From: Porites lobata
Lineage: Eukaryota; Cnidaria; Anthozoa; Scleractinia; Poritidae
Assembly: GCA_942486035.1 (NCBI GenBank)
Contig: CALNXK010000154.1
Coordinates: 666,001-730,000, forward strand
Reading direction: 5' to 3'
DNA: 64,000 bases
Shown here piece by piece: positions 21,272-32,601 of the stretch. Position 1 is the first letter of the stretch; each line of letters starts with the position of its first letter. The notes below the pieces were generated by a model. The model was given only the letters and a program-made list of their open reading frames with translations. It ran no database searches and was not told the origin of the DNA. The position numbers were made by a program, and so were the translations under genes.

Positions 21272-21833
21272 GATAGCTCAGAATTGCGTACGAAATTTAT
21301 AATAGAAAAATAAGGGTAAACACATTTCTCCTTAGAAAATGTAGAAAAATTCTTAATCAACAGATTCTAGATCTACAATGCTACGAAAGTTTTACAACTC
21401 AGTTTTATAAACTCAGTTAATGGAAAGTGACGCCCTCAATCAGCAACATGTAACGCAACGTTAACGCCAGCCCTTATCACATCTGGTAGAGTAGTAAAAT
21501 TACTGGGTGGCGCGTAAATTTACTTCCACAGTTGGAAAATTACTGATACAATAGCAATCCTGTATAGCTAGTAAAAATAATTTTCCTCATGCATACCTCG
21601 TGGAGCACTTCAAGTGCACGTTCTATTCGATAGTACAGTATTTTTCATTGGCTTACCCTCAGATAGAAGGTCAACTACAAAAGGCCTAGTAAAAATCCTG
21701 TGTCTCATTCTGAGCTGTATTGCTAAGTTCTAATAGTTCAACCGTCCTAAAGTTTTGTAATTTCCACCCTTCCCTCCCTTTGGAGGTTTTGTTGTTGTTC
21801 TCAATAAACACGGGCTCACCGCTCAGGGGCACC

Positions 21834-22220
21834 CAACGAGAATATAGTTCAGAGCCACTTAAAATAGCATTATTGAACGTATTTTAGTATTTAAACGGTA
21901 GATATAGGCATATTTTTATCCCCTAAAAATTTTTCATCTGTTCGGATTTCCTACGTGAAAGTCTAGTGATCCGAAAATTATAGGGATCAAAACTTACCTT
22001 TTCGAAAATTTCAGCCAGAAAAAAGGCTCCCGAAAATTCTAGATGACCCTTTTAGGGTAAAAATCCGTTAAAGATGGGGAATTTTACCATTTTTCAGATG
22101 TTCGAAAATCCTAGGAGAGGCAGGCATGCAAGAAATTTTACAACAAATGTTCCGAAAATTCTAGATCTCGAATCGTCTTCCGAACAGATATTTTCCGAAA
22201 ATTGACGCTGGCTGCCCCTG
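21834..22220. mobile_element. Second CAGGGGC-ended MITE
   Basis: It starts CAGGGGCACCCAACGA and ends GCTGCCCCTG, and is a reverse-orientation relative of 19948-20345 with the same 'aattttcggaa' interior. No clear target duplication remains. 21400-21833 before it shows no gene. Confidence 0.65.
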
Positions 22221-22342
22221 TTCCGACGTGGATTCTCTACACAATCCTTTTGTAAATCGATCTTGGTTGGTAAACTTTGTATGGTACAATCGATTTTGTT
22301 TTGTCGTCCTGTTCCAGGCTTCAATTTTCCACGTTTTCCCTG

Positions 22343-23006
22343 AGGCCCTGTCCACACGTATCCGTATTCGTTTGAAAACGCAACTCTTTTTCTCCGTTTT
22401 CCAATAAAATTCTTGTCCACTCGTAGCATTTTCGCATCGTTTTCGCCCGTCCACACGTGTACGATGAATCGATTTGAAAACGATAACTTACCCGACTGCG
22501 GATGCTTGACGCATACGTGTTCGCTATTATGAGTCCCCGAAATAGTAAATTTGCGCCATCTTTGAATTTCTTTGGTGTGGGTTTATATTGTTGTGACGTT
22601 CTTTAAAGTTACAGAAACAGTTTAAAATGTCCAAATCAGGGCAAAAACAAAGTCAACCTAAAGGGAGATCCAACCTTCCGCCTCTTGACACTTGCAACGA
22701 CAGTAACCTGATAATGTTCTGCCGCCTCCTGGAATAATCAGCTTGTAGAATTAACAAAGCTAAATTTGCTTGAAAACAAGCAATTAGGTCAGAAATAAGC
22801 CCAAGTATAAAAGGCAAGAAAGGGAAGCGTGCGTCCGCCATCTTGAATAAGTTTCTAATATTGTGCGGAGTAGATTGGAACTGATAACGTGTCCCCAGCG
22901 TTTCCGTTTCCGTTTTCGTTTTCGTCGGATACGCGTGGACGGAAGCCGTATCCGTAAAGAAAAAGTTGCGTTTTCATATGAAAACTGATACGTGTGGACA
23001 GGGCCT
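22343..23006. mobile_element. GGCCCTGTCCACACG MITE (full-length copy)
   Basis: The left end is AGGCCCTGTCCACACGTATC and the right end 'acgtgtggacagggcct', with many 'gttttcgtttt' motifs inward. Right-hand parts of the same element recur at 34800-35190 and 56630-57020, so only unit II keeps both ends. A minus-strand ORF inside (22653-22841) stays open in all three copies (see findings). Confidence 0.7.
22653..22841 (-). CDS. Short conserved ORF in the GGCCCTG element
   Basis: 62 codons on the minus strand. Sister ORFs at 34826-35008 and 56659-56841 keep the same reading (core SDLIACFQANLALLILQADY followed by SRRRQNIIRLLSL) with only scattered substitutions. It may be the first exon of a lost transposase, or may simply be young. 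No domain recognised. Confidence 0.3.
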   Translation of the reverse strand: MADARFPFLPFILGLISDLIACFQANLALLILQADYSRRRQNIIRLLSLQVSRGGRLDLPLG

Positions 23007-24188
23007 AAATTTGATAACAGCTTAACTTTCCTTTAACTTTCAAAGCGACCATAATGAAAATGCTAGAATAATCCTAAATGCCAATTCGTAAAGTGAATAG
23101 AGCAATGTGAAAGGTAGTATCATGGTATTCCATCTACAGGCGAAAGAGTAAATGGTAAATCCACCCAGTGAACAGACCGACAGCAAAGTGCATAATCTCA
23201 TTCATATTCCTTGGCATCTTGGCATAGAGCGTTTCCACATGACATCAAGGTGGCCATATTTCTATTCCAAAACATGGGTTACTTTCTTTATATATAGTAT
23301 TTTATGCTGCTGTTCCATTTTTGCTTATTCCTCCACGATTAGTATCTAAGTTTGTGTGGAGGCTGGCGGAAGTAATAGGCCTGCAAATTGGCATCAAAGT
23401 GCTTTCCTTCCTCGGTTCTCCGGCCAACGGCAAAGAAAGCAACGCCAAATATTCTTGACTTTTCACAAATCGAAACCTAACGGAAACAATATATCACTGA
23501 TCTGTAATTTTGAGAAGGATCAATGTAGTATCGAACTTAACCGTGCACAACGTAAAGGTTGTGTAACCGGACACTACTCGCATATTTTGAATTCGCAAAA
23601 TCCTGCAAGAAAGTTTGGTACATGCGCAATAACGAGACTGTGTTTCTTCTAGACATTTTATCTTTAATGGACACTTTTTTAATTCTCATGACTCAGTAAT
23701 GTGCAAACTAATAACTGCGATTCTTTAAACTAGGTAATTACAATGTTCATCAGGGATGAGTTACAATATGCCGTCTAACGTTACGAGTAACTCGGTGCAA
23801 ATCGTAACTTAAACAAAACAAGAAATATCAAAGATATGAATAACTATGAGTAATTTGTATTCTTGAATGTAAGGCTAACATAACCTAATTTTCTACAAAT
23901 AAGATGGATTGTTTTTAATGTGACCAATATATGGATTCATTCTGCAAACACATTTTTCCATTAATCAATATGTATAAAACTATACGCTCAGGGGCGGATC
24001 TAGTGGGAGTGTGCAGGAGTGCGCACCCCCCCACCCCTTCCTTCCTGGGATATCATTATATCAATCAATCAATCAAATCAGTATATTTATTACTCTAAAA
24101 TATAATTCATGTTCAAAGGACTCGAACGCACGTTAATCGTAATCATTGGCCAGAAATTGCGTGCATTTTCTAAAAAGAACTTGTATTT
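23007..24188. repeat. Array unit II non-coding block (shortened)
   Basis: Paralogous to 35190-36190 and then directly to the gene 3' end. About 1.5-2 kb present in the other units between the 'gggcggatctagtggga' motif (23994) and the poly(A) region is missing here. No gene is seen. Confidence 0.65.
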
Positions 24189-25319
24189 CTACACGCTTGT
24201 TTCCCACATAATGAGCGGGTATTGGGTACCCAACTCGCCACCGGGGTAGTCTCCAGTGTGGTGGTCAGTGGCCTGTTCTTCAGCATTTTGGGGTCTTACA
24301 TTTTGGAGGGGAGTATCGATAGAAGCGCGCTTCTTCAAAGTAGCCCACGTTATAAATGCAGTAATAAAATACAAAGAGGAGGTTTTAAGGAGTTCGTCTG
24401 CAGCTCTAGTCTGTACAGCTATTGACGGCCCTGCTAGAATTACTATGAGAAAAAAGGACACCACAGCTATACATCCAAGAATACAAACAAATATAACCTT
24501 GATGCCTCTGATGCGTTCCAATAGAGTAAAATGGTCAATAACTCCGTTTAGGTTTGAGCGTACCGAAAAAGTAAGGGACTTAAGAATCGCAATAGCTCGG
24601 TTTTGGAGATCATAATTGTTTTGACTGTTGTCATCCTCAGGCAATATATAAGTTCCCCTTAAAAAGTCTAGTCTTGTATTTTCTCGCTCTCTCATGTTAT
24701 AACCGTTTGGGTAAATTACCTCCAGGTAAAGGTACACTGCGTAAGTAAATGCAGCGAAAATAGAGATGATAAAGAGAGCAACAGTTAAACCCCATGACGG
24801 ATTGATTCTTATCCCAATTACAAGCCAGCAACTTAAATAGCATATCGTATTTCCTCCAAATACATAGTGCATCATTAATAGGTCTTGTATACCCGTATGA
24901 CGGGGTAATGATACGTTGTAAATTTGCATATACAAAAAGCATGTTAGACAGATCCACATAAATATGAACAAAGAAGAAATATAAAAAAAAAGTGAACCAG
25001 ATAAACGAACGTACAAACAAAATACAAAAGCAACAAGAATATATACTTCGCCCAGTACTGACAGGCAGTGACTCGAAAAACACATGGCACTTCCTGAGTT
25101 TTTAATCTTCCTGCACCTTAATCTGTAAAATTTGTTCATGTCGATTATCGCCGAACTGACAATAAGGCCAGCGCTCATTACAAAAAGATTACATACACAT
25201 AACATTTTAACACTATGTCCTTTGGTGTCACTGAATGCAGTGTTATGACCCTGTATAACACATTGAGCTGTGTTCAAAGATGGATCTCGAATATCCGGAC
25301 TTACAGCCAGGTCTTGCAG
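24189..25319 (-). CDS. Gene 2 exon 2: seven-membrane-segment protein, array copy 2
   Basis: 376 codons plus stop, from acceptor 'attacag' with LQDLAVSPDIRDPS. It is closest to gene 1: shared NTAQCVIQG start, CYLSCWLVIGIRINPSWGLT in segments 4-5, PNGYNMRE, and the LLKTSSLYFITAFITWATLKK segment 7. Segments 1-3 differ much more. The segment 5-6 loop is longer (extra HFTLLERIRG part). The tail ends ...GTQYPLIMWETSV after a small deletion relative to gene 1. The frame is fully open, yet no usable exon 1 lies upstream before gene 3: the only candidate (30108-30202) is truncated and on the plus strand. It is therefore a likely expression-dead copy, unless it borrows exon 1 at 46697-47182 or another promoter. 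Confidence 0.7.
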   Translation of the reverse strand: MQDLAVSPDIRDPSLNTAQCVIQGHNTAFSDTKGHSVKMLCVCNLFVMSAGLIVSSAIIDMNKFYRLRCRKIKNSGSAMCFSSHCLSVLGEVYILVAFVFCLYVRLSGSLFFYISSLFIFMWICLTCFLYMQIYNVSLPRHTGIQDLLMMHYVFGGNTICYLSCWLVIGIRINPSWGLTVALFIISIFAAFTYAVYLYLEVIYPNGYNMRERENTRLDFLRGTYILPEDDNSQNNYDLQNRAIAILKSLTFSVRSNLNGVIDHFTLLERIRGIKVIFVCILGCIAVVSFFLIVILAGPSIAVQTRAADELLKTSSLYFITAFITWATLKKRASIDTPLQNVRPQNAEEQATDHHTGDYPGGELGTQYPLIMWETSV

Positions 25320-26816
25320 CTGTAATTTAACAAAAAAAAAAAGTTACAGTGATTTGTGTTCATTATTAATAAGGATATAATTATTAACTTTTATTGACTA
25401 TCATGATTTTCATTATTAATATCCCCGTCACCCGTCGCCCACCACCTGTCACCCATCACCCGACATCCGTCACCCGCCACCCTGGGAGAAGTCCTGCCGC
25501 ATTAATATTTCCTGAACGAGCTTTCTATGTACTATGGCTATCGTCATGTCGCCAATCTCATCCCCAGTTTCCACAGTCTCCGCTAGGACCGCCAGGGACC
25601 ATGACTTTCCTTTTGGTGCGCACACACACAAAAAGAAAAGAAACAGTTGCATTTTTAGAGTCTCCCAGCTAACGCAAGCGTGATTAAATAGCCGAATTAC
25701 AGAAAGTGAAGGGAACAAATGCAAGAATATTAAAAATGTATGTATGCTTGGTGGATGTGTTCTTCATTTTGAGGAGTATCTGCAAGGAACCAATACCTGT
25801 TCAAGTGTCAGCATGAGCATGATGATTCTGAAACTGTGCCGATTAACAGGAAAATGTTTTGAAGAAACGCTACGAGGAGGTAATGATGTTAAAAACCTAG
25901 AAATATTTTAAATAAATAAAAAAGGAGCCCTAAAGAGGGCCAAACAGCTGTCTATGGCTACAATCCCGCTCTGTTTTGAGTTCTTTCGGTGTCGTGTTGA
26001 TGTCTTGCAGAGTTAATTTTCACGTGGTAAGATCAGCATTGCAGTATTCTGCTTGCAGAATTTAATATGTCTAATAAAACAGCCATTGATTTTGGTTTTC
26101 GTTTGAAATGAAAAATTATGTAGTTCTCGGAGTCGAGGCTGTTTTAATTTCCACATCGGCCACCCAGCTCCTTGATCTGCATAATTGTTCAGAGATATTA
26201 TACTCATAGCTTCAGTCAATCAGCAATTAATGATTCGGCTTTCTTAGGATATGAAGAATTATACAGATCGAGGAGGGTGTCGGCCTCGGTGGATAACACC
26301 GTCCCAGATCTGCATAATTCTTTTTATTATTCATTCAAAATATTTCCTCAATTCTGATTGGCTAAAAGCACACGCATAATTCACCATAACCTGTTACTGA
26401 TGACCAAATTTGGAAGGATTTTGTGTTTAACGAGGAAATGACGTCAAAAATGTAGCCAGCTACAGGTAATGCACCGTAAACCGAGAAGACCTGGGGACGA
26501 GGTCGAGTTGTTTTGGTTGTGAAAACAAAAATGGCGGATACCTCACTCATTTCAAGAGTAAGAACTACAGCTGCAAATAGGCAAAATAATAGCTAAAAAC
26601 ATAGCAGAAACAGCAAGAAGACAACTCGGAGGGCGACATCTGCTATTTGCGGAGCTGGACAAACCTAAACGTACACTATCGAAGATGAACTTGACATCGA
26701 TGCAGGGAAGAATGTTTTAGCTATGTTTTTAAACTAGGAATTATTTTGAATGAATAATAAAGCAATCAACATCAATAAATTCGTCTTTCGTAGGATATGA
26801 AGAATTAAGCTAATCT
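25320..26816. mobile_element. Intron-side region with MITE-A copies
   Basis: The first 600 bp match the sequence upstream of gene 1 exon 2 (11710-12260), including 'cacccgtcgcccaccacc' simple repeats. MITE-A segments follow (about 26060-26760), with a palindrome near 26225-26320 ('gatcgaggagggtgtcgg' region). No gene is seen. Confidence 0.6.
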
Positions 26817-27373
26817 CTGAGACTCAAATTACTCACTCTAGGGGTGGGAGACAGTCTCTTGCTCCCGTTGTTTTCTTTCTCAGGTATTGATGTCAACGGG
26901 AGCAACAGACTGTCTCCCGAAGGGGGGTACTCCCATACATTACCTATACGGGTATGTGCCGCCCAACGGGGTCGTGATTTTGAAGCTCCTGAGTTAGAAC
27001 GGGGTATCCATTTCAGAGGCGTTTTCTAGAACGGGGTATAATATATCGAACGCACGAAAGCTCCAGTTTTGTAAGCAGCCATTTGAAATTATTCAAGGAC
27101 AGATTGCTTTTAAAAATACGGTTCAATGCGTTAACAAGCAAACTGTTGTATTCTTTGCACCTTAGAACGGAGTATAAAAAATCGGCCCATTTCTAGAACG
27201 GGGTATCATTTTTAGGGCGAATTCTAGAACGGGGTATCAATTTTAGGGGAAATTTTTTTAGAACGGGGTGCCAATTTGGAGTCCACGGCGGCACATACCC
27301 ACCCAAAAAATACCCAAGTGCCCCCCCCCCCGGGACTGTCTCCCACTCCGAGTGTGAGTAATTGGAGTCTCAG
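26817..27373. mobile_element. Nested foldback with TAGAACGGGGTAT repeats
   Basis: Outer inverted repeats: 26819-26858 ('gactcaaattactcactc') pairs with 27335-27372. Inside is an element starting GGGGGTACTCCCATAC (26926) and ending near the C-run at 27321-27330. It has about six subterminal copies of 'tagaacggggtat' and a GTGCCGCCC/GGCGGCAC pair. The same GTACTCCC and GTGCCGCCCC ends occur in P2. No gene. Confidence 0.65.
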
Positions 27374-28338
27374 GCCGCGTCGCTATCTTTCAATGGTAAC
27401 GCGGAGTTCAAGCCGAGCCTCAGTCGATGGATTCAGACGGGAAAGGTTGCAGAGATTTGCGACCTTTGATTCGCTCTCGGTGCAAAGGCATCTTGAAGCA
27501 AGCTAACGAATGGAGAGGAGAACTATTGTGTGTTACCTAGGCGGAATTTGGAGGCGATTGGAGCGGTTGGAGCGAATTTACGGCCGTTTCCTTCGGTGGA
27601 TCGGTCGAGCCTCTGACGAGCCGCTTCGCTGGAGTGCCCAACCTTGGTAAACCTTTATATATAGAGAAAACCATTTACATAAAAACCCATAAAACGGCCA
27701 TAAATCGACCCGTGGACCACACAGGAGAGACGTAACACACATTTTAAGTAAGGTAAGCTGTTTTTTTATTGAAATCCTTTCATTTTCGTAGGTTACAGAA
27801 ACGATAGGTTTTTTTCCCATACAAATCCTTATATTTTGAATGTTACGCAACAATGCCGATGTTCGCCGACGCTCATATTTCGAGCTTGGGCTACCTGTGG
27901 TTCCATCGATTTTGTTCGTTTACCGAACCAATCGAACAACAATCAGACCGACTGGGTTCGATTGAGTTCGATTAATTTTTGGTTTGGTTTCGTTCGATTA
28001 GCTGCCCCAAGTTAAAAAGAGTTTTACTTTCCCGTTCGTAAACGTAAACACTTTTATCATCTCATCAAAGATGAAAGATAATGATATCTTTTTAGGACAA
28101 AACAATTTAAGATAAGATTTTTATCTTGCTCAATAGTTTGGCTGGTTTAGAGAAATCGGGCTTCAGAGAAAAAAAAAAAAAAAAAACTCGTTACGCTGTT
28201 TCTCGTTACGCCGTTACCCGTTACGCCGTTTACTAACTATCCTTACCTTCGTCAATGTTAAGTTCACCTCGATAGTGCATGTATAGAAGATAATAAAGGG
28301 CTGTTCAGGTCGGGAAATGTACTCCAAATAGCAGATGT
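27374..28338. mobile_element. TTCGATT segment and half of a MITE-A (reverse)
   Basis: 27895-28338 repeats the order seen at 13960-14390 (TTCGATT repeats, A-run, 'cgttacgc' repeats, MITE-A arm). It stops abruptly inside MITE-A after 'aatagcagatgt' at 28338. The missing half begins on the far side of the inversion, ending at 30582. 27374-27890 holds no recognised gene. Confidence 0.6.
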
Positions 28339-28849
28339 AATTTTGTTCTGCTTCATCAGTGTCTGGTTCACGAAGTAAATGCCGATTTTTGGAGGTTGTG
28401 TTATTCCTATTTTAGCTTATTACTGGGCCGAATCTTGCAATTTTTGTCTTAAACTGAAGGGTGTGATAATAATCGATTTCAAAAGACGTTAAGATTTTTG
28501 AACAAATTTCATTTAAAAGTCGTTTCTTTTATATCGTTCATTTTTGTTTTACAAAAAAAAAATCGGTCTAAAGAGAAAACGTTCCTAAGAAAGTTCCAAA
28601 GAAAGGACGGCTACTCCCATGTCCTCAAACTTTCGACTGCCGGAACCATCAGGGCTCGGAGGAGACGAAAAATTTCTTGCTGTCGAAACCATTTTTATTT
28701 TATTTTATTTTTTTTTTCACGTATTTGTGATATTTGTGGCAACGGTAAGTCTGCCATTTTGTTTGTTTTTACAAACTTTTCCCCCAATAAGTGACTTAAT
28801 CGACTTCGCTAGGGGGGTTAAATTAAACACTTAGTTTATTCCTAGATTA

Positions 28850-30020
28850 ATGTTTATCGTGCTTTCAGGAACAGTATCTAATCGTGGGATAAAATGTGTT
28901 CCCCGATTAGCGAGATTTAATCCTCGATTTGCGCTAATCGGCTTTCCAGGAACCGGGGTCTGGGCGTTTATTAGATCATTTACGGTAACATTGTAGGAGA
29001 ATCTGTTGATGAGAACTTTCCACATTTCTAAGGGGAAATGTGTTTACCCTTGTTTTCCAATTTTTCGTACGCGTTTCTGACCTGATCTTTGCTAATGGTC
29101 TCTCACATTTACGTTTCCACGGACAGCGACTGGGCACGAGTCTGGATTTGAGGCCTGAAGTCGAAATTCCGAGAAATCTATTCATTATCCAGGCCTGTTG
29201 TTATACTGACTATAAAAATAAAGAGATATAAGAAATCATCGAATGTTGACCGCTCCAATGTACTCTATTCATACGTCTTCTTGAGCCGTATGAAGTCCGC
29301 TGGAGTCACACAAATCACAACATTCGAGGGGACATTGCACAGTGATTGCATAAGGATATTATTGTCTTTGATTTAGCGTCAGCGTAGCGTGCTCCCTAAC
29401 TTTTTAAAAGGTGTAAAAGTCCTTTCATAATGTACTCTTTGGTACTTCGAGGCTCAATTAGAGAGTTAATTACTTATTTTAGTGGTCTTTAGAAGGACCT
29501 CTTTACACATCACTTCTCTTCTGAAGACCGTACAAAATGCGCGGAACTTTAATGATGTTTGATAATCTGCATGTTAATGAGCGTACTTCTGAGGCGTAAC
29601 CGTTCATTATTCATCTTCAGTAACTGTTTGCGAAAACTTCGTACCGCTAGGAGATAAGCTTCTAGGCTTTTTTTAAACGGGTTAATGTTTCTTTAAAGGC
29701 TACCTTACAGTTGAATCAGTAAGGTTCCGACGAACCACATCACTTGCAGCGTTGTAAAGGATCTATATATTTTAAAACATCGACGGCAAAGGTTGCTCCG
29801 CACCACGCCAAGGTATCGTAACTAACTTTTTGCTGCAATAATACTTAGTTTCAAACACGATTTCTGTTTTGAATTCTTCCAAATTTTTGCTCCAAGGGCT
29901 CTTAAAAACCATTAAAGGTAAGACTGAGCAGTATTTTCCAGGGGGTAGGGCTTTTTTCACCTCCGTCACTGCAGACCTTGATCGTTCGACTAAATGTCGC
30001 TTTCCGCCTTTTAACAATTG
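28850..30020 (-). pseudogene. E-block copy 3 (inverted)
   Basis: The minus-strand reading VERSRSAVTEVKKALPPGKY is the same ORF as copy 5. The start codon context is lost ('ttaaaaggcggaaagcgac') and the frame extends with KYYCSKKLVTIPWRGAEQP. The tail elements ('tttctcggaatttcgacttc' on the minus strand, about 29180) follow in the same order as in the other copies. Confidence 0.6.
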
Positions 30021-30107
30021 TTAGATTGATGCTTAAAGTAAAGTTGTTTCTTTTTTATTTAGCATTTCCAAGAAGTTTTCAGTGAACTGAAGAGAGAAAT
30101 TACAAGC

Positions 30108-30202
30108 ATGCACTTAGTGCAAAATTTTGGGCTCATTATTTGGTGTTGCTTCCTTCTCATTATGCTGTCTTTCGCTGCGGACAATGAGAATGCAGATGTC
30201 AT
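30108..30202 (+). pseudogene. Truncated exon 1 of the 7TM family (gene 2 remnant)
   Basis: The first 31 codons (MHLVQNFGLIIWCCFLLIML then SFAADNENADV) match gene 1 exon 1, with the conserved 5' leader just before it (30030-30107). Homology stops at GTCAT, and the sequence turns into a MITE-A (30203-30582) that supplies unrelated codons and a stop. It faces away from exon 2 at 24189-25319. The remaining 131 codons were not found between 25320 and 28338. Only the signal peptide remains, so it is non-functional. Confidence 0.8.
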
Positions 30203-30582
30203 GAGCGGCACACACCTATACAGCTTATATAAGGGAGTACCCCCAAGCCTGTACTGTAAAAATTTCTTAACAGTTATTATTATTCATTCAAAACATTTTG
30301 CAGTTTCTAATTAGCTAAAAGCACGCGCATAATTCACCATACCCAGCTACTATTGACCAAATTTGGAAGCATTTCCAATTAATCAACCGATGACGTCAAA
30401 AGTGCTGCACAGTTGCAGGTTAATGCACTGTTAATTAAAACCAAGAAGACCTGGGGACGAAGTTAAGTTGTTTTGGTTGTGAAAAGAAAGATGGCCGAAC
30501 AGTTGTCGGAACATTTTACTCGTTTCAAGACGAACCATTGTTTGAAAACATAGCAAGAGGACAACTCGATGGACAACATCTG

Positions 30583-31751
30583 CATAGGCGTACGGGCAAT
30601 TTTTTGCCAGGGGGGGCGGTAATCCATTTGCCCAAAAAATTCTTGCAAGTTGCCCAAATTTTTACAAAACGGTCGAAAGGAAACTAGGGCCATGCAACAA
30701 AATAGGCCGTACTGGCATATGAAAGTGGCTCGATACAGTTTTTCAGAGTCAATACCTGCCAAGTTTGAGCATAAACTACGTCGCCACAAACAAGCATTTG
30801 GAAAAAATTGCCACCACAGTTGTATTAGATAAAGAGGGAAATTTGTCATGATCAGGATTGCACTGACATCGGAGCTGTCATAGCAACGAAATGACGCCAT
30901 TACCTATTATACTTGCAGCAATATTTCTCACTGGGAACTGTTCTTACAAAATCGTTCAGGGAAGCTCTTTCCTCCAATAGTCGCCTCGATGTTCGTGAAG
31001 TTAAAACGGAACTGTAAGAGCGTTATCGAGATATTTTGGGATGAAGTTTTTATTGTTAGAAATAAGGTAAAAAAGGAAAATCTTGATGTTTAGAAAACGG
31101 AGTTTCAGTCGTATTAAAAACGTGTATGAAAGATCATGGAGATAGCTCCTGGAAATGGCTATAAGGAAGAATTTGATTAGCGCTCGATCTTGTTAGGTGT
31201 TTCGTAAACATTTCGGTCTACTTAAACAAATTAGTGAATAATTTTTAAACCCTCGATAGATTTTTTTAAGAAAATTATGATTCTTCTCGTAATTCAAACT
31301 GAGAATTAGTCAGCCACTTCACTTTCAGACCCATTGCTGAAGCGTGTTCTGCCACACACTGTTCTAGGAGCGGAGGTGATTCTAGAAAGTTATGCGGAAG
31401 TTTATTCTAGTCAATTCATGACTGGAAATAGCCCACTCCAACTAGTACAGTGAAGTACAGTGCCCAACAACAACAACAAAAAATCAGCATATGATACCCT
31501 TCCCTTATAACCAGAAACTCATCACGTGCTAGGCAACCACTGTCTCGTGTGAACGTAACTGAATTATTACGCCGACTTCTGGTTAAAATAGAAAATATTT
31601 ATGTCTTCACAATATAACAATAATAAAAAACATGGAAACGTCTTTAAAAACTGGCTTTGCCCAAGTTTTCTCTTGCTGCCCAAAAAATCTGAGTTGCCCA
31701 AACTTTGGGGGGGCTGCAGCCCCCCTCGCCCCCCCGGCCCGTACGCCTATG
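30583..31751. mobile_element. Element with CATAGGCGTACGGGC inverted ends
   Basis: The 15-bp ends are perfect inverted copies (30583-30597 and 31737-31751), and both ends carry 'ttgcccaa' repeats inward. The interior (about 1.1 kb) has no recognisable transposase; the plus-strand ORF at 31601-31903 runs out of it. A possible duplication 'acaaaa' is seen on the right flank and, after undoing the inversion, on the left. Confidence 0.65.
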
Positions 31752-32310
31752 ACAAAAGAACAAAAACCATAATACCATGCAGATTTTTCCATGAACAGAA
31801 AATAAAGAGGTCTTTTGCTTTCAGTACGTCATCTGTGTCCGCGGTGCACGAAGTTTTGACCCGAAAATCTAAGGGAAGTTGGCAGAAAAACTTGCGAACT
31901 TAGACGAATGTCATTGCTGAAATTTTTAACCTCTTTTGAAATTTCTAGGCAATATTTGCTCCAATCCCGTTAGCATATTCTGGTACTGGAGGCATCTGAG
32001 AAACGTCGACATTTTATTATACAGATAATCGCTTGCGATCACGGTGCTTACACTGAAAAATTCTGGCTTCCTGCATGGCAGGCCTAAATTCTTTTGCCTC
32101 TCTTTTCGCAACTGCATAAACTTCATACAAACTTTTTAGTTAGAATATATTTTATAAAAATATCGAGGCTGACATTTGCAAAATTTTAAGAACATTTTTA
32201 ACAATACACCGAGGCTATCATCACTGCAAGAGCGCGAAGAACATTGATTGAACTTTCAATTATGATAAAATCCGGTATAATTTAGTCGCTTCATTTGCCC
32301 TCTCCTAGTA

Positions 32311-32601
32311 CAGTGGAACCCCGTTAATACAGTCACCAATAAGCCAAAAAAAAATTGGCCGTATTAACGGGGGACCGTATTACCGAGGTGGCTGTAAGGC
32401 GCGGTTCCACTGTATTAACGAGGGCTTTTTTTTTACAAGAAAATGTATGGCCGTTTTGCCAGGCGGCCAAAAAAGTTCCCTGTTAGCAGAGGTCTCTCAC
32501 GACGATGCAAACGACGATTGCCTTGTCGTGAGAGACCTCTGCTAGCAGGGAACCAAAAAAGTGGCTCTAATACGAGATGACCGTAAGGCGGGGTTTCACT
32601 G
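32311..32601. mobile_element. pogo/Tigger-like MITE, TA target site, with nested hairpin
   Basis: It starts CAGTGGAACCCCGTTAATAC and ends GGGGTTTCACTG, flanked by TA on both sides (32309-32310, 32602-32603). A near-perfect hairpin (28-bp stem 32476-32503 with 32525-32552) is nested inside. The same element with the same nested hairpin lies at 54219-54508, so both were present before units III and IV duplicated. Confidence 0.8.

Larger units (their letters stand above)
19905..21400 (+). pseudogene. E-block copy 2, interrupted
   Basis: It lies head-to-head with gene 1 exon 1. The expected ATG is changed (aaggcgtgaaagtgac) and the ORF is cut by a MITE at 19948-20345. The rest continues 'gacggaggtgaaaaaagccc' (20352) to 'agtcgctgtccgtgaaagcc' (20757), is cut again by a solo LTR, and resumes at 21272. 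It is non-functional. Confidence 0.6.
28339..30582. other. Inverted segment carrying E-block and start of exon 1
   Basis: Read on the minus strand, this segment is colinear with 47180-48900 and 51993-53650: exon 1 start, E-block, tail. On the plus strand it is therefore backwards relative to its neighbours. The left edge falls inside MITE-A, and the right edge holds the other half of the same MITE-A, ending 'gacaacatctg'. Putting the segment back rejoins the two MITE-A halves as the intact sequence seen near 14350-14400, and joins the E-block tail to 31752 onward as in unit IV. A 7-bp piece (ACATCTG) is present at both edges. Confidence 0.7.
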
